Shown: one piece after another, positions 43,958 through 52,531 of the stretch
Layout: each line of letters begins with the position of its first letter
How positions within the stretch are numbered: the stretch's first letter is position 1
DNA from: Rhizobium sp. 2MFCol3.1
GTDB lineage: Bacteria; Pseudomonadota; Alphaproteobacteria; Rhizobiales; Rhizobiaceae
Assembly (NCBI RefSeq): GCF_000377565.1
Contig: NZ_KB898355.1
Location: 186,001 to 250,000, forward strand
Length of the DNA stretch: 64,000 bases
Reading direction: 5' to 3'
The notes under the pieces: generated by a model
The model's input: only the letters and a program-made list of their open reading frames with translations
The model's database searches: none
What the model was told of the DNA's origin: nothing
Translations under genes and position numbers: made by a program

Positions 43958-46020
43958 CCACCCCGAACGAAACGCCGCTCGGCCCCGCGTTTGACGCCAT
44001 CCTGGCAGAAGCGAAGGCCTTTGGTCATTCGCCGTTGCTCGGCTTGCCCGATGGTTCGGTGGCGGATCTCGCGACCGGCTATATCCCGCTGCTGGTCAAC
44101 TTCACCTTCGAGGACAAAGCCGCCAAGGGGCTGCGCAAGCTCAAGGATCAGGCCGAACCCGAGCCAGCCGTCTATTTCACGGCGCTGGAGATGGTTCGCG
44201 ATAATCCGGCGATCATCCTGACCGGCGAGACCGGCAGCGGCAAGACGAGCTTCGCCCGCAGCCTCGCTTCCAGGCTCGCCATCGGCGCTTTGGCCTTGTC
44301 GCCGCAGGCGGTGCCGCGCAACGATCTCGGGGCGGTGCATGACGAGCGCTGGGACCTCGACAATGTCGTTCCCATCTACATGACCGTCACCGGTCCGCAG
44401 ACACTCGACGCGCTGCTTGAGCAGACCGGGACGCGCGAGGTGTTCGACGATCAGGCGCTCGTGGATGCCGGTATCACCATTCTGATCATCCTCGATGCGA
44501 TCGAAGCCGCCGGTGATCAAGGCCCGCGTCTGCTTGCCGAGGCGGTGGCGTTCCAGAAGGCGCACTCGCGGGTGCGGCTGCTGGCGCTCGGCGAGATCTC
44601 CACCGTCAAGAGCTGGCCGCTGCCCGCCGATTGCGTCCGCTACGATCTGCTGCCGCTTCTGAAGACCCAGCGTGTCGAAGCCGCTGCGCGGCTGGCGGGG
44701 CTCGACCTTGCCCGGTCAAACGTCGCGCTCGGTGCTGCCGCCGGCAACCCGGCGCAGTTCGCCATGGCGATGTCAGCCGGCGATGCCGGGGAGACCGCCG
44801 AGGCGATCACCGATGGTTGGGTGGCGCGGATCGCCGGCGACGACAAGACGGCCGGCCTTCTCTGCGGCCTAGCGTTCGATGCTCTCGCCGGCGAAAGCGA
44901 CGATCCCGCGCTCTTTCCGGTGACCCGCGTGCGTCAATTGCTGGCGGCGCGACATCTCACATCGCAATCAGCCGACGAGGCCGTCCTGCCGTTCCAGAAG
45001 CATCCAGCGCTCTGGGCACCGGTTCTGCGGGGGCTTGCCAAGCGCCTTTCCGGCGGCGAGGCAGCCGACCGGCTCATCGAAGCGCTGCTTGCCGGAGAGG
45101 GCGAGGACGTCCTGCGTGGCGCGCTGCTTGCCGCCGACCTCGTGACCGAAGCCAGCCCGCTTCGTGAACGTATCGCCGCACATCTGCTTGCCATTGTAAC
45201 CGACGGCGCGCTTTCGGCGCCGCAGCGCGAGCAGGCGGCCCGCATCCTCTCGCGCTGGGGCGATCCGCGTGACCTGCAAGCGCTGGCCGATATTCCCGCC
45301 GGCACCTTCACGTTCGGTTCCAACACGCACCCGAACTCGGCGCCACCGCATGCGGTGACGGTCGGCCCGTTCAAGATTGGCATCTACCCCGTCACGAACC
45401 GCGACTATGGCGCCTTCATTGAGGAGACGAATCGCCTTTGGCGCAGCCCCGACGGCTTCGCGGAGGATCGCCGCAATGCACCTGCGACGGATCTGACCTG
45501 GCGTGATGCGCGAGCCTATTGCGATTGGCTGACCGAACGCTGGCGTGCCGAGGGACGCATCGCGGCGGACGAAACCGTGCGCCTGCCGACGGAGCCGGAA
45601 TGGGAGCGCGCCGCGCGCGGCGATCAGCCCGACAAAGGGCCTGAAACGATCGTCTATCCCTGGGGCGCTGAATGGCAGGACGACGCCTCCAATTCCGAGG
45701 AAGCGGGGTTCAACACCACCTGTGCCGTCGGCCTTTTCCCGAAGGGCAAGTCACCATACGGCTGCTATGACATGGCCGGGCAGGTATGGGAGTGGGCGAC
45801 CACGCTCTGGGGCGACGACATGGCAACGCCGCATTACAAATATCCCTACGCCGATGACGGGCGGGAGGCGCCGGACGCCGGGCCATCCATCCGCCGCGTG
45901 CTGCGCGGAGGATGCTTCTCCAGCGGCAAGCTGAAGGCCTGCTGCACCTATCGCGGAAGCCTGGAGCCCGATGGGTTCTGGCGCGGCAACGGGTTCAGGA
46001 TCGTGGTCGCGCGGAGCTAG
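43954..46020 (+). CDS. P-loop NTPase (STAND/NACHT-like) fused to a formylglycine-generating-enzyme-like domain
   Basis: 688 aa, cytoplasmic. N-terminal NTPase: Walker A GETGSGKTS at 91-99, a Walker B-like LIILDAIEAAGD at 177-188 and a sensor-like RLLALGEIST around 207-216. A helical stretch follows from about 220 to 440. The C-terminal domain from about 450 is FGE-sulfatase type: GTFTFGSN, YPVTNRDYGAFI, RLPTEPEWERAARG, YDMAGQVWEWATT, RVLRGGCFS and GNGFRIV. In the position of the catalytic Cys pair of FGEs there are Cys654 and Cys663/664 with different spacing, so normal formylglycine chemistry is doubtful. The last gene of the transporter operon. Confidence 0.82.
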   Translation: MTTPNETPLGPAFDAILAEAKAFGHSPLLGLPDGSVADLATGYIPLLVNFTFEDKAAKGLRKLKDQAEPEPAVYFTALEMVRDNPAIILTGETGSGKTSFARSLASRLAIGALALSPQAVPRNDLGAVHDERWDLDNVVPIYMTVTGPQTLDALLEQTGTREVFDDQALVDAGITILIILDAIEAAGDQGPRLLAEAVAFQKAHSRVRLLALGEISTVKSWPLPADCVRYDLLPLLKTQRVEAAARLAGLDLARSNVALGAAAGNPAQFAMAMSAGDAGETAEAITDGWVARIAGDDKTAGLLCGLAFDALAGESDDPALFPVTRVRQLLAARHLTSQSADEAVLPFQKHPALWAPVLRGLAKRLSGGEAADRLIEALLAGEGEDVLRGALLAADLVTEASPLRERIAAHLLAIVTDGALSAPQREQAARILSRWGDPRDLQALADIPAGTFTFGSNTHPNSAPPHAVTVGPFKIGIYPVTNRDYGAFIEETNRLWRSPDGFAEDRRNAPATDLTWRDARAYCDWLTERWRAEGRIAADETVRLPTEPEWERAARGDQPDKGPETIVYPWGAEWQDDASNSEEAGFNTTCAVGLFPKGKSPYGCYDMAGQVWEWATTLWGDDMATPHYKYPYADDGREAPDAGPSIRRVLRGGCFSSGKLKACCTYRGSLEPDGFWRGNGFRIVVARS

Positions 46021-46081
46021 GGTGAAGTAGCTCGGCCTGCCCACGAACGAATGCTCGACGCCATGACGTGCCTGACCTCGG

Positions 46082-46909
46082 TCAACCGTCAGTCGATAGG
46101 GTGACGGACTTCCATGCCTCGATTTCTGCCTGTAAGCGCTCAATTCTGGCTGAGACAAATGTGAGGGCGTCGCTTCCGAGCAGAAGTTGCGGTGGCGGGT
46201 TGTCAGAGTCGATCAGCGTCAGGACGGCGGTTGCCAGCTTGGCGGGATCGCCGAGCTGCTGGCCGCTTTTTTCCTGACGCGCCTGGCGGATCGGATCGAA
46301 CAGAAGATCGTAGTCGGCGATTGACCTGTCGGTTCGAACCATCGAACGCCCCGCCCAATCCGTGCGGAAAGAACCGGGGCATAGTGTCGTCACATGCACC
46401 CCGAACGGCGCCATCTCGGAACGCATGACCTCTGATATGCCCTGAAGGGCGAACTTGCTGCCGCAGTAATAGCCAATGCCCGGCATGGTGATCATTCCGC
46501 CCATCGAAGTCACGTTGATGATGAAGCCTCGACGTCTCGATCTGAACCGGGGCAAGAACGCCTTGGCGACCGCGACGGCACCGAAGACGTTGACGTCGAA
46601 CTGCCGTCGCATCTCTTCAAGCGGGGACTCCTCGAGTACGCCTTCATGGCCATACCCGGCGTTGTTGATCAGAACATCCACCGGGCCGTGTTCATGTTCG
46701 ACATCTTCCACGACATATGGGATTCGATCGAATTCGGTGACATCGCAAAGCACGGTCTTGGCCGCCGGCAGCAGCTCGGCGAGTTTCGCTCTCCCGGCGT
46801 CGGAACGGACAGTCCCTATGACAGCATGCCCGTCGGCGATTGCCGCCGTTGCGATGGCGAGGCCGAAGCCAGAATTGGCGCCCGTTATGAAGAACGTTTT
46901 CTTGGACAT
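46082..46909 (-). CDS. SDR family oxidoreductase
   Basis: 275 aa from ATG 46909. TGANSGFG near residue 9, NNAGYGHEG near 83 and catalytic YYCGSK near 150 are canonical. Sequence pattern (INVTSMGGMITMPGIGYYCGSKFALQGISE) resembles SDRs often annotated as oxidoreductases paired with AraC regulators. It is divergent from the AraC gene at 47023, the likely controller. Confidence 0.87.
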   Translation of the reverse strand: MSKKTFFITGANSGFGLAIATAAIADGHAVIGTVRSDAGRAKLAELLPAAKTVLCDVTEFDRIPYVVEDVEHEHGPVDVLINNAGYGHEGVLEESPLEEMRRQFDVNVFGAVAVAKAFLPRFRSRRRGFIINVTSMGGMITMPGIGYYCGSKFALQGISEVMRSEMAPFGVHVTTLCPGSFRTDWAGRSMVRTDRSIADYDLLFDPIRQARQEKSGQQLGDPAKLATAVLTLIDSDNPPPQLLLGSDALTFVSARIERLQAEIEAWKSVTLSTDG

Positions 46910-47022
46910 ATTGCTTTCTCGCATTGTTGATCGACAACTTGACTGATAATCTGAATGGACCTCCTGTTCGACGTCAGATCATCTAAAGGAATTGCCAATT
47001 TCTATGATACTGTCCGTCTCCG

Positions 47023-47943
47023 ATGACAATGCAATGTGATCAATCACGGCGCCGCGAGTTGGTGGAGCTGGCTGGTGCCCTTGCGCCGCGCCAAGGCTAC
47101 AACGTCACCGGTCTCGATAAAGTCAGGCTCCTCAGGTCCGAAGCGATTCTGAATAACGTGCCCGTACTTTACCGGCCGGGTGCTGTCTTCGTTCTGCAAG
47201 GGAGCAAAAGGGGTGTTCTCGAGAGTGAGGTCTACATCTACGATGAAGATCACTATCTGGCGGTGGCGGTGCCTGTGCCTTTCCGGATGGAATCGGCGGC
47301 AAGCCCCGAGCGGCCGCTTTTGGCAATCTACATCGACTTCGACATGACGCTCGCCGCCGAGATCGTTGCTGCCTTGGAGAGTTGGCATCTGGAAGCCGGG
47401 GGCAAGGCCAGAAGCCTCGTTTCGAGCAGAATGGAAGCTGAGATCGAGGATACGGTTTTTCGCTTGTTGAAAGCGCTCGCCAGCCCCGTCGAGACATCAG
47501 TGTTGGGAAAAAGCATCCTGCGGGAGCTTCACTACCGAATTCTCGTTGGTCCGCAGGGTTCCGCATTGGTGGCGGCGCTTCAGCAAAAGGGAATGGCTGG
47601 GCGCATTGTTCAGAGCCTCGCGCGGCTGAGTGGTGGCTTCCGTTCCGAGGTTTCGATAGCGGCTTTAGCCAGCGAGGCCGGCATGAGCGTTCCGTCCTAC
47701 CACACGCACTTCAAGGCGCTCACTGGAAGCAGTCCCATACAATATGTGAAAGCGATGCGTCTTCACCAAGCGCGACTGCTCATGGCTCGGCAGAACAGCA
47801 CCATTGCGGAAATCGCGCTGTCGGTAGGTTATGTCAGTCCCGCTCAGTTCAGCCGTGATTTCAAGCGCCACTTTGGCAGGACCGCGTCGGAAGAGGTCAA
47901 ATGGGTCCGGCAACATTTGGGAGAGCTCGCTTCGGACCAGTGA
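47023..47943 (+). CDS. AraC-family transcriptional regulator
   Basis: 306 aa. The N-terminal AraC_N domain (PVLYRPGAVFVLQGSKRGVL..., YLAVAVPVPFRME) is followed by two HTH motifs (ASEAGMSVPSYHTHFKALTG and IAEIALSVGYVSPAQFSRDFKRHFG, about 205-290). Divergent from the SDR gene with 113 bp between starts, hence probably its regulator. Confidence 0.9.
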   Translation: MTMQCDQSRRRELVELAGALAPRQGYNVTGLDKVRLLRSEAILNNVPVLYRPGAVFVLQGSKRGVLESEVYIYDEDHYLAVAVPVPFRMESAASPERPLLAIYIDFDMTLAAEIVAALESWHLEAGGKARSLVSSRMEAEIEDTVFRLLKALASPVETSVLGKSILRELHYRILVGPQGSALVAALQQKGMAGRIVQSLARLSGGFRSEVSIAALASEAGMSVPSYHTHFKALTGSSPIQYVKAMRLHQARLLMARQNSTIAEIALSVGYVSPAQFSRDFKRHFGRTASEEVKWVRQHLGELASDQ

Positions 47944-48091
47944 CCCAAGGTTTCCCGTGGTCGCTCGGCTGTCGAGCGCATTGGCGATCTCAAGTAGCGA
48001 GCCGGTCCACCAATGCTGGACGTCGCCAGCGTGCAATAGGATGAGCCGCCTTTGTCTGTGCAGCCCGCGCGAATTGTGGCATAACTAGCCC

Positions 48092-49063
48092 ATGGCGATA
48101 CATGTCTTGGCGGTCCATCGCGACACGGTCGGGACGGAACAGGTTGCGGGCGGTTCGCTTGCCGGGGCCTATTCCGTGGGCGTATTCTGCTGGCTTTTGT
48201 CTGCCGGCGTCTATATCGCCGCAAAATGGGTCTCTTCCGAAATGCCGCCCTGGGCACTTTGCTTCTGGCGCGTGCTGATTGCCTGGGCGATCCTGATGCC
48301 GATCGTGTACCGTCATTTCAGCGCCATGATCGCGCTTGTGCAGGCTCGTGGCCTTGAGTTGCTCATCATCGGTGGCATCGGGCTCGCGATCTGCCAGGGC
48401 CTGATTTTCGTCGGTCTCAGGCATGCCGACGCGACAACCGCCGGCATCATCATTGCCCTGATCCCGATCATAACCATGATCCTTGCACGCATCATTCTGG
48501 CCGAGCCGATGGGACGCTGGCAGGTGATCGGATCGATCCTCGCTTTCCTGGGTATCGTGATCATCATCGTCAAGGGCAGCCCGGCGGCACTTCTGCGTCT
48601 CGACTTCAATCCCGGCGAATTGTGGATCGTGGCCGGCGCCTTCTGCTTCAGCCTCTATACGGTGCTGCTCCGCCGCGCGAAATTCGACGTCAACCGCCTC
48701 TCGCTGCTGGTGCTGCTTCTGGGTGCCGCGGCGCTGACGGCGCTGCCCTTCTATTTAGTTGAGCTATTCTTCGACGAGCGCTCGACGCTGAATGCCAGCG
48801 GCCTTATCGCGCTAGGCTACGTTGCGATCCCTGGTGGAGCGGTCATGTATTACCTGTTCAACCGTAGTATCGAGGCTCTGGGTGCCGCGCGGGCGGGTGT
48901 ACTTCTTTACATCCAGACGATCTTCATCGCCGTGCTCGCCTACTTCATCCTCGGCGAACAGTTGCAGCGCTATCATATCGAGGGCGCGGCACTCATAATC
49001 GCCGGACTGCTTCTCATCATTCTGCTGAAGCCGGCGGCCAGGGAAAAGGCGACGAAAGCTTGA
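48092..49063 (+). CDS. EamA/DMT-family transporter
   Basis: 323 aa inner-membrane protein with ten predicted helices in two EamA repeats (about residues 30-150 and 170-310). SSEMPPWALCFWRVLIAWAI, ALIPIITMILARIILAEPM and GAARAGVLLYIQTIFIAVLAYFILGEQL are typical. Such proteins export or exchange small metabolites. The substrate is unknown. Confidence 0.88.
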   Translation: MAIHVLAVHRDTVGTEQVAGGSLAGAYSVGVFCWLLSAGVYIAAKWVSSEMPPWALCFWRVLIAWAILMPIVYRHFSAMIALVQARGLELLIIGGIGLAICQGLIFVGLRHADATTAGIIIALIPIITMILARIILAEPMGRWQVIGSILAFLGIVIIIVKGSPAALLRLDFNPGELWIVAGAFCFSLYTVLLRRAKFDVNRLSLLVLLLGAAALTALPFYLVELFFDERSTLNASGLIALGYVAIPGGAVMYYLFNRSIEALGAARAGVLLYIQTIFIAVLAYFILGEQLQRYHIEGAALIIAGLLLIILLKPAAREKATKA

Positions 49064-49130
49064 TCCTTCAATCCGTTTGTTGATGTCGGAGAGGCTGAAG
49101 TGTTGTGGTCTCTCCGACTGTGACTTTGAT

Positions 49131-49152
49131 GGGCGGCCGGAGAAGGCCGCCC
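49131..49152. terminator. Perfect hairpin between convergent genes
   Basis: GGGCGGCC and GGCCGCCC form an 8-pair stem around GGAGAA. A second 9-pair stem (GTCGGAGAG at 49085-49093 with CTCTCCGAC at 49110-49118) precedes it. Both lie between the EamA and gntP stop codons, so they may end transcripts from both sides. No T-run is seen. Confidence 0.6.
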
Positions 49153-49175
49153 GTAGAAGCCTGAACTGTCCTCGA

Positions 49176-50528
49176 TCAGACGACGAGGGACAGCAGCAGG
49201 ATCAGGATCAAGCCCACGACCGACAAGATCGTCTCCATCACCGTCCAGGTCTTGAAGGTTTCGGGAACCGTCATGTTGAAATACTGCTTAACCAGCCAGA
49301 AACCAGCATCGTTGACGTGGGAGAGGACCACCGAACCCGCACCGGTCGCAAGCACCAGCAGCTCCCTGTTGACACCAGGAACCAACGCGACAACAGGGGC
49401 AACGAGACCGGCTCCGGCGATGGTGGCCACGGTTGCGGAGCCGGTGGCGATGCGGATCACCGCCGCGACCAGCCATGCCAGCAAGATCGGCGAGATCTGG
49501 GCTTGGACCGCCAGATGCCCAATGACATCGCCCACGCCGCTTGCAACAAGCATCTGCTTGAAGCCACCGCCGGCGCCAACGATCAACAGAATGCCGGCGA
49601 CGGGGGTCAAGCTGTCATTGAGCAGCGACACGATCTTTTCTCGCTCGAACCCGCGCGCGGATCCAAACGTATAGAATGCGAGCAGCAGAGCCGCGAGCAG
49701 GGCAGTAATCGGGTGTCCGATGAGATCCATCCAGACGCGAACCGGGCTTCCCGTTTCGAACTGGACATCGGCGAATGCCTTGAGGAGCATCAGGAACACA
49801 GGAAGCAAAATGGTCGCAAGAGTGATGCCAAAGCCTGGCAGCGATTCAAAATCTTGCTCTTTCACAAATTGATCGCTCAGCTCGCCGGAAGCCCGGCCGG
49901 GTATCCGCTTCGAGATGAATTCTCCGAAAATCGGTCCGGCGATGGCGGCGGTGGGAAGGCCGACAATCAGGCCATAGAAGATGGTCTTGCCGATATCGGC
50001 GCCGAAAACGCTGACGGCCAGTAGGGGGCCGGGGTGAGGAGGGACGAGCCCATGCACGGCCGAAAGACCTGCCAGCAGCGGGATACCGATCTTCACCAGC
50101 GAAACGCCCGAGCGCCTTGCGATGATGAAGACCAGCGGGATGAGCAATACGAAGCCGATTTCAAAAAACAGCGGGATGCCGACGAGGAACGCGGCCAGCA
50201 TCATCGCCCAGTGGACTTTCTCCTTGCCGAAGACACGCATCAGCGTTTGCGCAATCTGGTCGGCGCCGCCGGATTCGGCCATCAATTTGCCGAGCATCGT
50301 TCCGAGCCCCAGGACGATGCCCACGAAGCCGATCACGCTTCCGAAGCCGTCCTGGAATGTCTTCATGATCAGCTCGCCCGCCATGCCCGATGTCAGGCCG
50401 AGAAAGCCGGCGGCCAAGGTCAGCGCGACGAAGGGGTGGATCTTGAAACGGGTGATAAGAAGCACAAGGCCGATAATGGTGACTGCCGCGTCAAGCAGCA
50501 GATAGGTGTCTTTTGACAATCCAAGCAT
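49176..50528 (-). CDS. gntP: GntP-family gluconate:H+ symporter
   Basis: 450 aa, 12-14 membrane segments. Start 50528 (MLGLSKDT) has AGGGAG. Family landmarks: MAGELIMKTFQDGFGSVIGFVGIVLGLGTMLGKLMAESGGADQIA, HGLVPPHPGPL, GGGFKQMLVASGVGD and SHVNDAGFWLVKQY. Imports gluconate or related sugar acids. A 16-bp operator lies upstream at 50567, the same as at gluconokinase and lacI-type regulator genes. Confidence 0.93.
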   Translation of the reverse strand: MLGLSKDTYLLLDAAVTIIGLVLLITRFKIHPFVALTLAAGFLGLTSGMAGELIMKTFQDGFGSVIGFVGIVLGLGTMLGKLMAESGGADQIAQTLMRVFGKEKVHWAMMLAAFLVGIPLFFEIGFVLLIPLVFIIARRSGVSLVKIGIPLLAGLSAVHGLVPPHPGPLLAVSVFGADIGKTIFYGLIVGLPTAAIAGPIFGEFISKRIPGRASGELSDQFVKEQDFESLPGFGITLATILLPVFLMLLKAFADVQFETGSPVRVWMDLIGHPITALLAALLLAFYTFGSARGFEREKIVSLLNDSLTPVAGILLIVGAGGGFKQMLVASGVGDVIGHLAVQAQISPILLAWLVAAVIRIATGSATVATIAGAGLVAPVVALVPGVNRELLVLATGAGSVVLSHVNDAGFWLVKQYFNMTVPETFKTWTVMETILSVVGLILILLLSLVV

Positions 50529-50566
50529 TAGAACTCCCTGCAAGGTTTGGTGAAAGGCAATTGTTG

Positions 50567-50582
50567 AAGATAGCGCTGTCTT
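50567..50582. promoter_or_regulatory. Gluconate regulator operator, copy 1 (gntP)
   Basis: AAGATAGCGCTGTCTT, a near-palindrome (14 of 16) 39 bp upstream of the gntP start. Identical to the copy at 51290 and one base from the copy at 51166. LacI-type operators usually centre on CG, as here. Confidence 0.75.
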
Positions 50583-50621
50583 GGGCGGTGCTCAAAAGCC
50601 GCGGCAAAGCGCAAATCGGAC

Positions 50622-51146
50622 TTACGCCGCACCGTTCGATGATCGCCACCAGTCAACCGCCCGGTCGGCGATCGTTTCCAATGGAAGACTGGCATCGACG
50701 GAAAGTGTCAGCGGCTCACTGTATGGCGGCTGGAGGGTCGAGAACTGGCTTTCGATCAGGCTCGCCGGCATGAAATGCCCAGGCCGTTTCGACACGCGCT
50801 CACCCGCGAGCTCGCGGGAAAGGTCGAGAAAGATGAAGCCCAGACGCGGCTCGCTTTGGCGAAGAAGATCACGGTAGGCGACCTTTAGAGCGGAGCATGT
50901 CAAAACAGGGCGATTCCCTGCATCGAGTACGGACGCGACCTCTTCGCCCAGTCGGCAGAGCCATTCCTGCCGGTCCTCGTCGTTCAGGGGAATGCCCGCG
51001 CTCATCTTGGCGATATTGGCGGCGGGGTGGAAGGCGTCGCCTTCGATCAGCTGCCCATCATACCGTTCCGCGACAGCCGCGCCGACGCTGCTTTTTCCAC
51101 AGCCGGACACGCCCATGACCACGACACCACGTATTTGCTCGCTCAT
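50622..51146 (-). CDS. gntK: Gluconokinase
   Basis: 174 aa, the short GntK/IdnK type. P-loop GVSGCGKSS at 12-20. Other hallmarks: EGDAFHPAANIAKMSAGIPLNDEDRQEWL, CSALKVAYRDLLR and KRPGHFMPASLIESQFSTLQPP. Phosphorylates gluconate to 6-phosphogluconate, which enters the Entner-Doudoroff or pentose phosphate route. Start at 51146 has AGGAGGAGAAAAG. 93 bp separate it from gntP, which has its own operator. Confidence 0.95.
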   Translation of the reverse strand: MSEQIRGVVVMGVSGCGKSSVGAAVAERYDGQLIEGDAFHPAANIAKMSAGIPLNDEDRQEWLCRLGEEVASVLDAGNRPVLTCSALKVAYRDLLRQSEPRLGFIFLDLSRELAGERVSKRPGHFMPASLIESQFSTLQPPYSEPLTLSVDASLPLETIADRAVDWWRSSNGAA

Positions 51147-51161
51147 CTTTTCTCCTCCTAC

Positions 51162-51185
51162 AGTCAAGATAGCGCTATCTTGACT
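51162..51185. promoter_or_regulatory. Gluconate regulator operator, copy 2 (gntK), perfect palindrome
   Basis: A 24-bp exact palindrome, half-site AGTCAAGATAGC. Its central 16 bp are AAGATAGCGCTATCTT (51166-51181). It lies about 16 bp upstream of the gntK start, a repressor position. Confidence 0.8.
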
Positions 51186-51289
51186 CTCGCTCCCTAAATA
51201 TCTCCGGCGCACCAGCAGCAGCGGAGAAACTCCGAAATATTCCCGCAAAACGCCGACGAACCTCCTAGCGGCGGGAATCCAATTCTCGT

Positions 51290-51305
51290 AAGATAGCGCT
51301 GTCTT
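51290..51305. promoter_or_regulatory. Gluconate regulator operator, copy 3 (lacI-type gene)
   Basis: AAGATAGCGCTGTCTT again, 36 bp before the regulator start, so the regulator should control itself. Confidence 0.75.
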
Positions 51306-51340
51306 TAATCGAAAAATCAGTATTGGCAAGCATCAAAAGT

Positions 51341-52363
51341 ATGATTCGTCGCGAGGCATCCCGAGGAACCGGCCGCCCAACTCTCGCGGAAGTTGCGAAA
51401 CTGGCGGGTGTTTCGCAGATCACCGCGTCGCGCGCATTGCGAAATGTTCCGACCGTCGATCCGGAAAACGTGGCGAAGGTGAAGGACGCGGCCAAGGCGC
51501 TTGGCTATGTTCCAAATCCCGCGGCGCGCACCTTGGCTTCCGCTCGAAGTCAATCTGTGGTAGTGCTCGTTCCTGCTCTTGCCAACCAGCTTTTCATCGA
51601 GACGCTGGAAGCCATCCACGCGGTGCTTCATCCACGCGGGTTCGAGATCCTGATCGGAAACTTCCATTATTCCAAGGAAGAAGAAGAGGAATTGATCCGT
51701 AACTATCTCAGCTTTCAACCTTGCGGGATGCTGCTGACCGGTTTCGATCGCACCGAGGCATCGCTTCGTCTGTTGGAGGCGACCGGTGTTCCGCGTGTTC
51801 ATATGATGGAGCTGTCGCGCACGGAAGATGTCCATTCCGTTGGTTTCTCCCAGGAGGATGCAGGCGCGGTCGTGGCCAGGCATCTTCTGTCCAAGGGGCG
51901 TCGTCGGCTTGCCTACGTCGCCGCCCAGCTCGATGCTCGTGTCGTCCAGCGAGGCGAGGGCTTCAAGCGGGCGCTAGCCGAAGCAGGCGTGCTGGATCGC
52001 GCCGTCGAGATCAAGGTGGCCGACCCATCCTCCGTCGAACTTGGAGGCGAGCTCTTTCAAGCCTTGCTCAATGATCATCCGGATATCGACGGAATCTTCT
52101 TTTGCAACGACGACTTGGCGCATGGCGCGCTTTTCGAAGCACAGCGAAGAGGAGTGCCGGTGCCCGAGCGCATCACATTCGTCGGCTTCAACGACCTGCC
52201 GATGTCGGCTCATACGGTGCCGCGCTTGACCTCGATCCGCACACCGCGCGCCGAGGTGGGAGAGCATGCCGCGCGTCTCCTGCTGCAACTGATTGGCGGA
52301 TCGGAAACTGCACGTAAATCGATAGATCTTGGTTTCGAGCTCATGGTTCGGGAGAGCGGATAA
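51341..52363 (+). CDS. gntR: LacI-family regulator of gluconate use (GntR type)
   Basis: 340 aa from ATG 51341. A TTG 18 bp earlier is the alternative. N-terminal LacI HTH (about residues 10-60): RPTLAEVAKLAGVSQITASRALRN, then the hinge NPAARTLASARSQ. The periplasmic-binding-like effector domain includes LFIETLEAIHAVLHPRGFEILIG and IDGIFFCNDDLAHGA. Similar to gluconate-responsive GntR of enterics. Gluconate or 6-phosphogluconate is the likely inducer. Confidence 0.9.
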   Translation: MIRREASRGTGRPTLAEVAKLAGVSQITASRALRNVPTVDPENVAKVKDAAKALGYVPNPAARTLASARSQSVVVLVPALANQLFIETLEAIHAVLHPRGFEILIGNFHYSKEEEEELIRNYLSFQPCGMLLTGFDRTEASLRLLEATGVPRVHMMELSRTEDVHSVGFSQEDAGAVVARHLLSKGRRRLAYVAAQLDARVVQRGEGFKRALAEAGVLDRAVEIKVADPSSVELGGELFQALLNDHPDIDGIFFCNDDLAHGALFEAQRRGVPVPERITFVGFNDLPMSAHTVPRLTSIRTPRAEVGEHAARLLLQLIGGSETARKSIDLGFELMVRESG

Positions 52364-52422
52364 ATCGGGAAGCCCTCCGGAGCGCCCTGCTGCGCCCATC
52401 CGCGATCAAAGGAGGAAACGTC

Positions 52423-52458
52423 ATGAACAACGGCGGGTCGTCGGGGATCGCCGGATAG
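52423..52458 (+). other. 11-codon reading frame with a near-ideal ribosome binding site
   Basis: AAAGGAGGAAACGTC precedes ATG, then MNNGGSSGIAG and TAG. It lies 60 bp behind the LacI gene. It may be the truncated start of a lost gene or a leader peptide. A frame beyond the stop (RIAIADPNVPTGLHHRGTT) stays open but has no start. Unresolved. Confidence 0.3.
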
Positions 52459-52531
52459 CTATTGCCGATCCGAATGTGCCGACCGGACTGCATCATCGTG
52501 GCACTACCAAGCGGGGCTCGCGCCGTCGGGT

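Noticed and set aside
49085..49118. Riboswitch-like structure near the gntP end
   Set aside because: Simple stem with a 16-nt loop between convergent stops. It lies behind, not before, both genes, so it was treated as part of the terminator region.
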